Assembly: GCA_963739625.1 (NCBI GenBank)
Contig: CAVUAU010000011.1
Location: forward strand, 186,001-250,000
Direction: 5' to 3'
DNA: 64,000 bases
DNA from: Salinimicrobium sp963739625
GTDB lineage: Bacteria; Bacteroidota; Bacteroidia; Flavobacteriales; Flavobacteriaceae
Positions 8,398 through 18,010 of the stretch are shown here, one piece after another (position 1 is the first letter of the stretch; every line of letters begins with the position of its first letter). The position numbers and the translations under genes are program-made. The notes beneath the pieces were generated by a model, which saw only the letters and a program-made list of their open reading frames with translations, did not search any database and had not been told where the DNA came from.

Positions 8398-8841
8398 TTA
8401 AGACCATTCGGGTAGATCTGGTAAGAAGTGATATTTCTCCTGCTCGTAGTCCAGCTGACAAAAAAAATGTTGCTGCCCGTTGGTAACCATCAAAAAAGTG
8501 GCTTTAAGCGCCAGATTGTAGCGTGCGATCTGGTCAAAAGTTTCCTGGGTGATAGGCACCGAGGCAGCCTTACATTCCACGACCAGATGAATAGAACCAT
8601 CGGGATTATAGGCCAGGACGTCATATCTTTTGATGAGATCGTGCACCTTGAGCTGTTTTTCAACATTCAGAAGACTTTTCGGAATCTTTTTTTCCTGCAA
8701 CAGGAACTGCACCACGTGCTGCCGCACCCATTCTTCGGGGGTCAAGAGCACGAATTTTTTCCGAAGCTCATCAAAAACAGATATTTTATTTTCGCTACTT
8801 TTGAACCTGAATTGGTAGCCGGGGAAATTGAGTGACTGCAT
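8398..8841 (-). CDS. type I restriction HsdR N-terminal domain (HSDR_N_2) stand-alone protein
   Basis: I chose the ATG at 8841 (MQSLNFPGYQFRF), giving 147 residues; the open frame extends to 8889 but the family starts here. The domain shows LTPEEWVRQHVVQFLL (about 36-51), PKSLLNVEKQL, then the PD-(D/E)XK-like core RYDVLAYNPDGSIHLVVECKAA (about 73-94), where D of YDVLAY and E-x-K of VECKA are the putative catalytic residues. It is a nuclease-like fold found alone, without HsdM or HsdS. In related genomes, from memory, it sits divergent from holA, as here (48 bases apart), so it is more likely a housekeeping nucleic-acid protein than part of a restriction system. Its reaction is unknown. Confidence 0.8.
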   Translation of the reverse strand: MQSLNFPGYQFRFKSSENKISVFDELRKKFVLLTPEEWVRQHVVQFLLQEKKIPKSLLNVEKQLKVHDLIKRYDVLAYNPDGSIHLVVECKAASVPITQETFDQIARYNLALKATFLMVTNGQQHFFCQLDYEQEKYHFLPDLPEWS

Positions 8842-8889
8842 GCCCAAAAATAGGATTTTTGGAACATTTTTCCGCCAAAAGCTAAACAA

Positions 8890-9894
8890 ATGGATGAAGT
8901 AAAAAGTATTGTCACCGCCATTAAAAAAGGAGAGGTTAAGCCTATCTATTTTTTAATGGGGGAGGAATCTTATTTTATAGATAAAATCGCCGATTTTATC
9001 GAAGACAATGTGCTGCAGGAGGAGGAAAAGGGTTTTAATCAAATGGTGCTTTATGGGCGCGATGTGAGTATAGATGATATAGTGGGGAATGCAAAACGTT
9101 ACCCCATGATGGCCGAGCGGCAGGTGGTTATCGTTAAAGAAGCCCAGGATCTCTCTCGCAGCATTGAACAGCTTACAGATTATGCCGAAAATCCGCAGCC
9201 TTCAACCGTGCTGGTGCTTTGTTATAAGTATAAGAAACTTGATAAGCGAAAAAAACTGCACAAGGCGATTGCCAAAAGCGGGGTGATCTTTGAAAGCAAA
9301 AAACTTTATGAGAACCAGGTTGCCGACTGGATTAGGAAAGAGTTGCAGTCAAGGCAATACCAAATTGCTCCTAAAGCAGCGCAAATGCTGGTTGAATTTT
9401 TAGGGACAGATCTTAGCAAGATCGATAATGAGCTCCAAAAGTTGCAGTTGATCTGCCCTCAGGGCACTAACATCACTCCCGAGATCATTGAGGAAAATAT
9501 TGGAATCAGCAAAGATTTCAACAATTTTGAGCTAAGAAAGGCTATTGGCGCGAGAGACAGCCTCAAGGCGCACCGTATCATCAATTATTTTTCGCAAAAC
9601 CCAAAGGATAACCCAATGGTTTTGACTGTGTCGTTGCTGTTTAGCTTCTTTTCTCAATTGTTGCAATACCATGGCCTTAATGACAAATCGAAGTCAAACG
9701 TGGCAAAAGTGCTAAGGGTAAATCCATATTTTGTGAGTGATTACTCTACTGCCGCGCAAAATTACCCCATGAGAAAGGTGAGCCAGATCGTATCTTTTCT
9801 AAGAGATGCAGATGTGAAAAGTAAAGGCGTGGGTGCCGCAAATGTACCGCAGGGGGATCTTTTGAAAGAACTGCTTGTTAAAGTAATGAGATAG
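8890..9894 (+). CDS. holA: DNA polymerase III subunit delta
   Basis: This 334-residue clamp-loader subunit begins with KPIYFLMGEESYFIDKIADFIE (residues 16-37), the degenerate P-loop region of HolA. The middle contains KKLYENQVADWIRKEL and GTDLSKIDNELQKL (about 177-190), the conserved helical element of domain III. It opens the beta sliding clamp at the replication fork. The frame is complete and of normal family length. menA begins 4 bases after its stop, so the two are translationally close and probably share a message. Confidence 0.93.
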   Translation: MDEVKSIVTAIKKGEVKPIYFLMGEESYFIDKIADFIEDNVLQEEEKGFNQMVLYGRDVSIDDIVGNAKRYPMMAERQVVIVKEAQDLSRSIEQLTDYAENPQPSTVLVLCYKYKKLDKRKKLHKAIAKSGVIFESKKLYENQVADWIRKELQSRQYQIAPKAAQMLVEFLGTDLSKIDNELQKLQLICPQGTNITPEIIEENIGISKDFNNFELRKAIGARDSLKAHRIINYFSQNPKDNPMVLTVSLLFSFFSQLLQYHGLNDKSKSNVAKVLRVNPYFVSDYSTAAQNYPMRKVSQIVSFLRDADVKSKGVGAANVPQGDLLKELLVKVMR

Positions 9895-9897
9895 GGA

Positions 9898-10800
9898 ATG
9901 GCAAATTTTACAACCTGGGTGAGTGCTGCGCGGCTAAGAACATTGCCGCTGTCTATTTCGGGAATCTTAGTGGGCAGTTCAATTGCAGTCGCAGCCGGAG
10001 AATTTAATGCAGTGATATTTACACTTGCACTTGCAACTACGCTGGGCCTCCAAATTCTTTCCAATTTTGCCAATGATTATGGCGATTTTGTCAAGGGTAC
10101 AGATAACGAAGAGCGGGTAGGGCCGCAAAGGGCGCTGCAAAGCGGGATGATCACCCGTGATGAAATGTATTGGGGAATGGTGGGAACTGCCATTATTACC
10201 TTCTTGTTTGCTTTGGCCTTAATCTTTGTGGCCTTTGGTTCAAAAAGCACATTTTACACGATCTTTTTCCTAATCCTGGGATTGGCGGCTATTGCTGCAG
10301 CCATAAAATATACGGTTGGTGACTCGGCTTACGGTTATCGCGGAATGGGTGATATATTCGTTTTCCTGTTCTTTGGAGTGGTGGGCGTCTATGGCTGTTA
10401 CTTTTTATATGCCCTTAACTGGGACTGGGAAGTTTTGCTGCCGGCATTTACCATAGGCTTCTTGAGTGCCGGAGTTTTGAACCTCAACAATATGAGGGAC
10501 AGGATTGCCGATGAAAGAGCCGGAAAGCATACGCTGGCTGTGAAAATGGGTGCCCAAAATGCTAAAAAATATCATTATTTTCTCCTGCTAGCAGCCTTTG
10601 CCACTGTTATTCTTTATTCGGCACTTACTTTTGACGGACTGGATGACCTGCTGTACCTGCTCGCATTCATTCCGCTTTTAACGCATTTAAAGAGGGTAAT
10701 GGAAAACCGTTTTCCCGAACAACTCGACCCCGAACTTAAAAAACTTGCCCTCAGCACATTCTTGTTGGCCCTGCTTTTTAGCCTTGGGCAGGTGCTGTAA
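9898..10800 (+). CDS. menA: 1,4-dihydroxy-2-naphthoate polyprenyltransferase
   Basis: This 300-residue UbiA-superfamily membrane enzyme has about nine predicted membrane spans. The first Asp-rich motif is NFANDYGDFVKGTDN (about 60-74, N-D-x-x-D). The second, NNMRDRIADERAGKHTLAVKMG (about 198-219, D-x-x-x-D), together with the first binds the magnesium diphosphate of the polyprenyl donor. It prenylates and decarboxylates 1,4-dihydroxy-2-naphthoate to make demethylmenaquinone in the inner membrane. Downstream menC and menE support the menaquinone role. MenB, MenD and MenF are not in the window. Confidence 0.93.
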   Translation: MANFTTWVSAARLRTLPLSISGILVGSSIAVAAGEFNAVIFTLALATTLGLQILSNFANDYGDFVKGTDNEERVGPQRALQSGMITRDEMYWGMVGTAIITFLFALALIFVAFGSKSTFYTIFFLILGLAAIAAAIKYTVGDSAYGYRGMGDIFVFLFFGVVGVYGCYFLYALNWDWEVLLPAFTIGFLSAGVLNLNNMRDRIADERAGKHTLAVKMGAQNAKKYHYFLLLAAFATVILYSALTFDGLDDLLYLLAFIPLLTHLKRVMENRFPEQLDPELKKLALSTFLLALLFSLGQVL

Positions 10801-10861
10801 AAGCTGCAGCTTTAGTTTTAACAAAGGCGGTTTTTTTGTAATTTGGTGAAAAAGCAAGATC

Positions 10862-11542
10862 ATGAAAATTACCTATTACGGACACAGCACAATTTCTATC
10901 GAGGTCAAAGGAATTCATCTCCTGGTTGACCCTTTTATAACCGGAAACGATAAGGTAAAAGATAAAGTGGATGTCGATGCTTTAAAAGCAGATTACATCC
11001 TGCTTACCCATGCGCACCAGGACCATACGCTGGATGCTGAAAGAATTGCTAAACGCACCGGTGCAACGATCGTGAGTAATTTTGAGATCACAACCCACTA
11101 TGAGAAGAAAGGCCTGGAGGTACATCCTATGAATCACGGCGGAAACTGGAGCTTTGACTTCGGAAATCTAAAGTATGTAAACGCCATCCATACCAGCTCT
11201 TTCGCCGACGGAAGTTTTGGAGGCCAACCCGGCGGTTTCGTCATTGAAGGCGAGCACAAGAACATCTATATTGCCGGAGATACCGCCTTAAGTATGGATA
11301 TGAAACTCATCCCGATGCGCACCAAACTTGACCTGGCCATTTTGCCTATAGGGGACAATTTTACAATGGGTGTTGATGATGCGATCATTGCAAGTGATTT
11401 TGTGGAGTGCGATAAAATTCTGGGTTGCCACTATGATACGTTCGGTTTTATAGAGATTGATCATGAGGAGGCAAAGCGCAAATTCTATGAAAAGGGAAAA
11501 GATCTTATGCTTCTGAAAGTGGGCGAAAGTATAGAGCTTTAA
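10862..11542 (+). CDS. metal-dependent hydrolase, UPF0173 (metallo-beta-lactamase fold)
   Basis: This 226-residue protein starts MKITYYGHSTISIEVKG and has the metal motif THAHQDHTLD (about 49-58, HxHxDH). It continues with NHGG, FVIEGEHKNIYIAGDTAL (D near 143) and a final LGCHYDTFGFIEID, where the histidine completes the site. This is the UPF0173/YtkL family of cytosolic MBL hydrolases of unknown substrate. It lies between menA and menC, separated from menA by 61 bases. The menaquinone context may be incidental, since this gene is widespread. Confidence 0.87.
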   Translation: MKITYYGHSTISIEVKGIHLLVDPFITGNDKVKDKVDVDALKADYILLTHAHQDHTLDAERIAKRTGATIVSNFEITTHYEKKGLEVHPMNHGGNWSFDFGNLKYVNAIHTSSFADGSFGGQPGGFVIEGEHKNIYIAGDTALSMDMKLIPMRTKLDLAILPIGDNFTMGVDDAIIASDFVECDKILGCHYDTFGFIEIDHEEAKRKFYEKGKDLMLLKVGESIEL

Positions 11543-11570
11543 AAATGCCTTTTTTAACACTTAATTTCTA

Positions 11571-13550
11571 TTGATGCAGGCATCTTATCAACGACATGTC
11601 TTAGAATTTAAACGTCCCAGCGGTACCTCAAGAGGTGTACTTACCGAAAAGGAGACCTGGTTCCTGATTCTTGAAAAAGACGGAAAAACAGGAATTGGAG
11701 AATGCGGAATTTTACGTTCGCTCAGCTTTGATGACCGCCCCGACTATGAGGAAAAACTTAAGTGGACCTGTGAGAATATTGATCTTGGCCCTGAGCGGCT
11801 ATGGGAGGAGCTTCGGGAATTTCCCAGCATTCAGTTCGGAGTGGAAATGGCTTTTCGCTCTTTAGAAGCGGAATCGCCGTTTCTTCTTTTTCCTTCGGAA
11901 TTTACCCGCGGAAAAAAAGCCATTCCTATAAACGGGCTGGTTTGGATGGGGGAAGAGGCTTTTATGAAAGAACAGATCGTTCAGAAGATCGAGCAAGGCT
12001 TCAGTTGTATCAAGCTGAAAATAGGAGCTATTGATTTTGAAACTGAAGTAGGTTTGCTCAGGAACATTAGAAAGGAATTTTCTTCCGAAGAAATAGAAAT
12101 ACGAGTCGACGCTAACGGTGCTTTTTCAGCTTCCGAAGCACTGGAGAAGCTCAAAAGATTAAGTGAGCTGGAGCTGCACAGCATTGAACAACCGGTAAAG
12201 CAAGGACAGGTTGAACTAATGGCAGGGCTTTGTGAAAAAACACCTTTGCCTATTGCGCTTGACGAAGAACTAATTGGTGTGACTACTGTAACGAAAAAGC
12301 GGGAATTGCTACAAATGATCAAGCCTCAATACCTGATCTTTAAGCCCAGCTTAATTGGTGGTTTTCGCGGGACCAATGAATGGATCAAGCTTGCAGAAGA
12401 ACAAAATACCGGCTGGTGGATCACCAGTGCCCTCGAGAGCAATGTGGGGCTAAACGCTATTGCACAATACACTTTTACCAAAGAAAATTTAATGCCGCAA
12501 GGCCTCGGGACCGGCAGTTTGTATACCAACAATATTGAATCGCCGCTGGAGGTTGAAAAAGGGCAATTGTGGTACAGGCCTCAACAGGAATGGAAATTTC
12601 ATCTTATGAACTATATACAACAGGCTTTTAAAGCCAAACACGAATGGTGGCGTTATGCCATAGGCATTCTGGTCATCATTGCAGGAACAGTGATAGGACA
12701 ATTGCCTTTTACGGCTGCGATTTTGCTGAAGGGCGGCCCCGACATCCTAAACATGACAGAGGCCGAAATGATGAGGGTGCTCGAATCAAACCTTTCATTT
12801 TTCTTGCTATTACTTTCTTTTGCGGTAGGGTTGGCGGCTATTTTTCTGGTCATAAGGCTACTGCACCAGCAAAAGATCATTGAAGCTACAACAACCAGGA
12901 AAAAGATGGATTGGGGCAGGTTTTTCTTTGGGTTTGGGTTAGTTGCGATTTTTACCATTGTAAGCACCCTTATAGATTATAACCTGAGACCCGAGGATTT
13001 TATCTGGAATTTTAAAGTAGTTCCCTTTCTTATCATGGCTGTCATTGCTATTGTTATGGTGCCGCTGCAAACCAGCTTCGAAGAGTATCTCTTTAGGGGC
13101 TATTTGATGCAAGGACTTGGCGTCCTTTCCCGCAACCGCTGGTTTCCGCTTGCCATCACTTCTATTGTTTTTGGAAGTTTGCACCTTTGGAACCCAGAGG
13201 TTGACAAACTGGGTTACACAATTATGGTTTACTATATTGGAACAGGACTATTGCTGGGGATCATGACGCTGATGGATGAAGGGATGGAACTTGCCCTTGG
13301 CTTCCATGCAGGCAATAACCTGGTAGGAGCCATGTTGGTAACTGCCGATTGGACTGCGTTCCAAACTAATTCTATTCTCAAAGACGTTTCTGAACCCGAG
13401 GGCGGCATGCAAATCGTCGTTCCGGTGTTGATCGTGTATCCTCTGTTCCTCTTTATTATGGCAAAAACATATCGCTGGAAAGACTGGCGGGGAAAACTTT
13501 TTGGGAAAGTAGAGCCGCCGGAAACCTTAAATGTTTCTGAAGAAATTTAA
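11571..13550 (+). CDS. menC: o-succinylbenzoate synthase fused to a CPBP intramembrane protease
   Basis: One 659-residue frame encodes two proteins usually made separately. Residues 1-345 are an enolase-superfamily MenC: KLKIGAIDFETE (Lys catalytic, near 148), IRVDANGAF (metal Asp), HSIEQPV (metal Glu), ALDEELIG (metal Asp) and LIFKPSLIGG (second Lys). It dehydrates SHCHC to o-succinylbenzoate for menaquinone. Residues 346-645 begin with a potential start ATG at 12606 and are a multi-span CPBP/ABI protease, with FEEYLFRGYLMQGL (EExxxR, near 502), FGSLHLWNP (H near 538) and GFHAGNNLVGA (H near 580). The junction contains an ATGA (12606-12609), where TGA in the next frame would be a stop. Loss of one base near 12600 would therefore give two genes overlapping in the common ATGA way. 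A true fusion and a base-insertion artefact are both possible. Confidence 0.85.
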   Translation: MMQASYQRHVLEFKRPSGTSRGVLTEKETWFLILEKDGKTGIGECGILRSLSFDDRPDYEEKLKWTCENIDLGPERLWEELREFPSIQFGVEMAFRSLEAESPFLLFPSEFTRGKKAIPINGLVWMGEEAFMKEQIVQKIEQGFSCIKLKIGAIDFETEVGLLRNIRKEFSSEEIEIRVDANGAFSASEALEKLKRLSELELHSIEQPVKQGQVELMAGLCEKTPLPIALDEELIGVTTVTKKRELLQMIKPQYLIFKPSLIGGFRGTNEWIKLAEEQNTGWWITSALESNVGLNAIAQYTFTKENLMPQGLGTGSLYTNNIESPLEVEKGQLWYRPQQEWKFHLMNYIQQAFKAKHEWWRYAIGILVIIAGTVIGQLPFTAAILLKGGPDILNMTEAEMMRVLESNLSFFLLLLSFAVGLAAIFLVIRLLHQQKIIEATTTRKKMDWGRFFFGFGLVAIFTIVSTLIDYNLRPEDFIWNFKVVPFLIMAVIAIVMVPLQTSFEEYLFRGYLMQGLGVLSRNRWFPLAITSIVFGSLHLWNPEVDKLGYTIMVYYIGTGLLLGIMTLMDEGMELALGFHAGNNLVGAMLVTADWTAFQTNSILKDVSEPEGGMQIVVPVLIVYPLFLFIMAKTYRWKDWRGKLFGKVEPPETLNVSEEI

Positions 13551-13606
13551 TTTATCTCCCGTATTTGTTAACTTTAGTTCTTGACAGTTAAACTTTAACT
13601 AATGTT

Positions 13607-14704
13607 ATGCAAAATGTCTTCGCTTTACCCGAAACGCATCCAGAATTCAGGTTAAACAAGTTGTACTATTCCAATGAGGATCTTGCGGCTGTGGCTTACA
13701 ACCTGATCAAGGAGGGAGAGCCCTACGAGGGACAGGCAGGGAATTTTTTGCTGGACTGGCTCAACGATAAGGATTATGTTGAGGTGAAAACCTCGGGATC
13801 TACAGGGCCTCCAAAAAAAGTAAGAATTAAAAAGCAGTTCATGGTCAACAGTGCCAAAGCTACGGGGCGCTTTTTTGACCTGCCTGCAAGAACAACAGCG
13901 CTGCACTGTTTACCCGTTAATTATATTGCCGGAAAAATGATGTTGGTGAGGGCAATGGTGCTGGGCTGGCAGCTTGATCTTGTGCCGCCAAAGGCGAATC
14001 CGCTGGATCAGGTATTCAAGATCTATGACTTTTGTGCCATGACGCCTTTTCAACTGGACAATTCTTTAAGCAGGTTGCATCTTTTAAGGAAGCTCATCGT
14101 AGGCGGCGGGGCTGTTTCTACGAACCTGAGGGAGCTGGTGCAGGGAATCAGCACCGAGGTCTATGAGACCTATGGTATGACCGAGACTGTTTCGCATATT
14201 GCTGCACGTCGCGTCAACCCCAAGAAGAAAAAGCAGGAGCCGGTGCCATTTACCGTGTTACCGGGAGTGAATATTTCTACAGACGACCGGGATTGTCTAG
14301 TCATTGATGCGCCACAGCTTTCAGAAGAGCTTCTGGTTACAAACGATGTGGTAGAGCTTGTCTCAGAAAAACAGTTTATCTGGAAAGGCAGGTACGATAA
14401 TGTCATCAACTCCGGCGGGGTCAAACTCCATCCCGAAGAGATCGAAGCCAAACTGGCGCCCATTATTGCACATCGGTTTTTTGTGACCTCCCTGCCAGAT
14501 CCCGCTTTGGGTGAAAAGCTGGTGCTTATGGTGGAGAGCGAGTTCTCTGAAACAGCGCTTCAAAACCTTGAGCGGGAGATCAAAAATTTTCATCAATTAG
14601 GCAAGTACGAGCTGCCTAAAAAGATCTACTTCGTAGAGAAATTTGAGGAAACACCTAATGGGAAGATCCACCGGGCGAACACTCTTAAGAGCCGTATGGA
14701 ATAG
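13607..14704 (+). CDS. menE: o-succinylbenzoate-CoA ligase-type AMP-binding enzyme
   Basis: This 365-residue protein of the ANL adenylating superfamily carries the P-loop KTSGSTGPPKKVRI (about 60-73), the A5 motif YETYGMTETVSHIA (about 185-198), WKGRYDNVINSGGVKLHPEEIEAKL (about 261-285, A8 hinge) and the C-terminal TPNGKIHRAN with the catalytic Lys near 354. It ligates CoA to o-succinylbenzoate after adenylation. It is shorter than many MenE proteins (about 450) because of a compact N-terminus, as usual in this phylum. It follows menC by 56 bases, closing the menaquinone block. Confidence 0.88.
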   Translation: MQNVFALPETHPEFRLNKLYYSNEDLAAVAYNLIKEGEPYEGQAGNFLLDWLNDKDYVEVKTSGSTGPPKKVRIKKQFMVNSAKATGRFFDLPARTTALHCLPVNYIAGKMMLVRAMVLGWQLDLVPPKANPLDQVFKIYDFCAMTPFQLDNSLSRLHLLRKLIVGGGAVSTNLRELVQGISTEVYETYGMTETVSHIAARRVNPKKKKQEPVPFTVLPGVNISTDDRDCLVIDAPQLSEELLVTNDVVELVSEKQFIWKGRYDNVINSGGVKLHPEEIEAKLAPIIAHRFFVTSLPDPALGEKLVLMVESEFSETALQNLEREIKNFHQLGKYELPKKIYFVEKFEETPNGKIHRANTLKSRME

Positions 14705-14716
14705 CTGTCAAAAAAG

Positions 14717-16362
14717 CTATTTTTGAGCCACTTTCTGTACGTCGATGTAGAACTCCTTTTCCATAATTTCTACCTCTTCAGGTTTTACTTTTTTCTTCGG
14801 AAATTTTTGCCATTCGGTGGTGGGGAAGATCCTCATTTCCTGTCCATTCACAAGAACATCAACGGGCATATTGAAGTTGGGGACATCTGCCTGCCAACGG
14901 AAAAACAATCTTTTGCCTTTAGCCTTTAGTTGCAGTTCGGGCAGAGCTGTATGGCGCAGGTACTGGTCAAAGACCGGTTTTAGGTCAACCGGAGTGGCTT
15001 TGTCAAAAAAGGCTTCTGTTTCCTTTGTGGAAATGATCTTATGCCTGTAGGTGAGGGCGTAATCCTTGAGGGTTTTCCACCACAACTCATCATCATCATA
15101 AATACTGCGGATGGTATTGAGCAGGTTTGCACCTTTGTAGTACATATCTCCCGAACCTTCATTATTCACGCCGTACTGCCCGATCAAAGTAGCTTTATTT
15201 CCCACGTTCTTACGTATTCCCTTCAGGTATTCCAACGCTTCTTCCTTACCCCAGCGGCATTCAATATAAACGGCTTCTGAGTAAGTGGTAAATCCTTCGT
15301 GAATCCACATATCGGCAATGTCTGAGGCCGTGATCGAATTCCCAAACCACTCATGCCCCGACTCGTGGATGATGATAAAATCCCATTTTAGACCAATGCC
15401 CGTGCCGCTAAGGTCGCGGCCCAGGTAGCCTTTTCTGTAATGATTTCCATAGGCGACGGCGCTTTGATGTTCCATCCCAAGGTACGGAGTGTCGATAAGT
15501 TTATAGCCGTCTTCCTCAAAAGGATAAGCTCCAAATTTTTCGTAGAAACAGGCCATCATGTCCTTGACTTCGGCAAATTGTTCTTTTGCTTTTTCCAGGT
15601 TGTACGGGAGCACATAATAATCCAGATCCAGATCCCTGAATTTATCGCTGAAAGTGAACGTAGTTCCCAATATTCAGGATCACATCATAGTTATTGATAG
15701 GGCTGTTCACCTTCCAGTTCCACTGAGTGTAGCCATCGCCAAGATCTTCTTTTCCTAGAAACCTGCCGTTGGAAACATCCATAAGATCGTTGGGTACGGC
15801 GACTTCAATGAGCACTTCTTCAGGTTCATCGCTTTGATGATCTTTGTTAGGGTACCATAAACTTGCACCCGTTCCCTGTACTGCAACGCCAATCCATGGA
15901 TTTCCCTCTTCGTCCTGTTCGTAAACAAAACCTCCATCCCAGGGTGCATTTTCGGCTACCACAGGATTTCCGGAATAATAGAATTGTAGGGAATCAACAG
16001 AATTTTCTGTGACTGCAGGTTCCATTTTTACAAAAACACGCATTGAATTTCCTGCTGTACTCTAATTTTTGGCCTTTATGCAGAATGGAATCAACCTTCA
16101 TGTTAGCGAACAGGTCCACCTGCATCACGGGAAGTGCTGCTTCGGCTTTAAAAGTGATGGTGTTATATCCCGAAATAAATTTTTCTTCGGGATTCACCCT
16201 CACATTAAGGTGATATTTGAGAACATCAAAATTCCTTTCCGGCCTAAGTGATCCCCGCAAGGTATCTGCCAGTGTGAATTCATGTTTGTCACTTAAAACC
16301 TGGGCCTGTGAAAACTGAAGGCTCAAAAAGGCTAAAAAAAGAAGGGGCTTGAAAATTCGCAT
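14717..16362 (-). pseudogene. M1 family metallopeptidase, broken by two single-base insertions
   Basis: Three successive minus-strand frames form one M1 aminopeptidase. The N-terminal part (from ATG 16362) has a signal peptide ending SQAQ and LKYHLNVRVNPEEKFISG. It leaves frame near 16037-16041, where removing one base yields NAVFVKMEP. The middle part ends near 15657, where dropping one A (plus strand AA to A) gives NYVTFSDKF. The C-terminal part contains IIHESGHEWFGN (HExxH zinc motif), then WIHEGFTTYSE (third ligand) and a catalytic-domain tail. The corrected gene is exactly 548 codons, a normal length. The encoded enzyme would be a secreted zinc aminopeptidase. Both lesions are +1, so either the assembly is wrong or the gene is dead. 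Confidence 0.85.
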
Positions 16363-16381
16363 TTTTGGAACTATTTCTTGA

Positions 16382-18010
16382 TTAGGTCTGGATCACACCC
16401 AGATTAAAGTCTTTCTCAATTGGAGCGTGATTGGCGGCTTCAATGCCGGTTGAGATCCATTTCCTGGTGTCGAGAGGGTCAATAACGGCATCTGTCCATA
16501 AGTGTGCAGCGGCGTAATAGGCAGAAGTTTGCTTATCATAACGCGCCTTGATCTGCTCAAATACCTCTTTTTCTTTTTCGGCGTCAACTTTTTCACCCTT
16601 CTTCTCCATGGAAGCAGTTTCGATTTGGGCCAGAACTTTTGCGGCCTGTGTACCACCCATTACTGCAAGTTCTGCACTCGGCCAGGCAAAGATAAGCCTT
16701 GGGTCGTATGCTTTGCCGCACATGGCGTAATTACCGGCACCATAGGAGTTACCAATGATCACCGTGAATTTGGGCACTACAGAATTACTCACCGCATTTA
16801 CCATTTTTGCGCCATCTTTAATAATGCCGCCGTGCTCGCTCTTGCTTCCTACCATAAAACCGGTAACATCCTGCAAAAACACTAAAGGAATTTTTTTCTG
16901 GTTACAGTTCGCGATGAAGCGGGTAGCTTTGTCAGCAGAATCTGAATAGATCACGCCACCAAATTGCATTTCTTTCTTTTTGGTCTTGACGATCTTGCGC
17001 TGGTTAGCAACTATTCCCACAGCCCAACCGTCAATCCGGGCGTAGGCGGTAATAATGGTCTGGCCGTAACCTTCCTTGTACTCCTGGAATTCAGAATCAT
17101 CTACAATACGCGCGATGATCTCATGCATGTCATACTGCTCATTTCGCTGCTTCGGAAGGATTCCGTAGATCTCCTGCGGATCTTTAGCCGGTTTTTTGGG
17201 ATCTTTTCTATTGAACCCTGCTTTGTCAAAATCCCCGATCTTGTCCATGAGTCCGCGGATGGTTTCCAGGGCATCCTTGTCGTCTTTTGCTTTATAATCT
17301 GTAACTCCTGAAATTTCAGAGTGGGTAGTAGCGCCTCCCAGAGTTTCGTTATCGATAGATTCCCCAATAGCCGCTTTTACAAGGTAACTTCCGGCGAGAA
17401 AGATGCTGCCGGTTTTATCAACAATAAGAGCTTCATCGCTCATAATGGGCAAATAAGCTCCACCCGCGACGCAGCTCCCCATCACGGCCGAGATCTGTGT
17501 GATGCCCATGCTGCTCATGATCGCATTGTTGCGAAAAACCCTTCCGAAGTGCTCCTTATCGGGAAAAATTTCGTCCTGCATGGGCAGGTAAACGCCCGCC
17601 GAATCCACGAGGTAAATAATAGGTAACTTATTTTCTATAGAGATCTCCTGGGCCCGCAGGTTCTTTTTCGCGGTAATGGGAAACCACGCGCCGGCTTTGA
17701 CCGTGGCGTCGTTGGCAACTACTATACATTGTTTGCCTGAAACTTTCCCAATTTTCACCACTACACCTCCGCTGGGACAGCCGCCGTGTTCCTCGTACAT
17801 GCCATCTCCTGCAAAAGTGCCAATTTCAATGGCCTTTTTAGGATCGTCAAGAAGATAATCAATTCTTTCACGGGCAGTCATTTTGCCTTTGGAATGCTGT
17901 TTAGCGATCTTTTTTTCGCCTCCGCCAAGGTGGATCTTTTTCAGTCTTTTCTTGAGATCTGAAACAAGGAGTTTATTGTAGTCTTCGTTTTTGTTAAATT
18001 GGATATCCAT
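16382..18010 (-). CDS. acyl-CoA carboxylase carboxyltransferase subunit (propionyl/methylmalonyl type)
   Basis: The open frame extends to 18046, but MDIQFNKNEDY at 18010 is the family-like start, giving 542 residues. The protein has KGKMTARERIDYLLD (about 43-57), GGCPSGGVVVKIGKV, VMGSCVAGGAYLPIMSDEAL near 190 (acyl-CoA oxyanion hole) and GAGNYAMCGKAYDPRLIFAWPSAELAVMGG near 420-450 with the second oxyanion site. It transfers carboxylate from carboxybiotin to propionyl-, methylcrotonyl- or related acyl-CoA. The biotin carboxylase subunit is not in the window, so the acyl substrate is undecided. It lies 19 bases upstream of the broken M1 peptidase on the same strand. Confidence 0.87.
   Translation of the reverse strand: MDIQFNKNEDYNKLLVSDLKKRLKKIHLGGGEKKIAKQHSKGKMTARERIDYLLDDPKKAIEIGTFAGDGMYEEHGGCPSGGVVVKIGKVSGKQCIVVANDATVKAGAWFPITAKKNLRAQEISIENKLPIIYLVDSAGVYLPMQDEIFPDKEHFGRVFRNNAIMSSMGITQISAVMGSCVAGGAYLPIMSDEALIVDKTGSIFLAGSYLVKAAIGESIDNETLGGATTHSEISGVTDYKAKDDKDALETIRGLMDKIGDFDKAGFNRKDPKKPAKDPQEIYGILPKQRNEQYDMHEIIARIVDDSEFQEYKEGYGQTIITAYARIDGWAVGIVANQRKIVKTKKKEMQFGGVIYSDSADKATRFIANCNQKKIPLVFLQDVTGFMVGSKSEHGGIIKDGAKMVNAVSNSVVPKFTVIIGNSYGAGNYAMCGKAYDPRLIFAWPSAELAVMGGTQAAKVLAQIETASMEKKGEKVDAEKEKEVFEQIKARYDKQTSAYYAAAHLWTDAVIDPLDTRKWISTGIEAANHAPIEKDFNLGVIQT

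Noticed and set aside
8398..8841. Type I restriction or other defence island
   Set aside because: Only an HsdR N-domain is present; no HsdM, HsdS, helicase or toxin neighbour, and the surroundings are replication and menaquinone genes.
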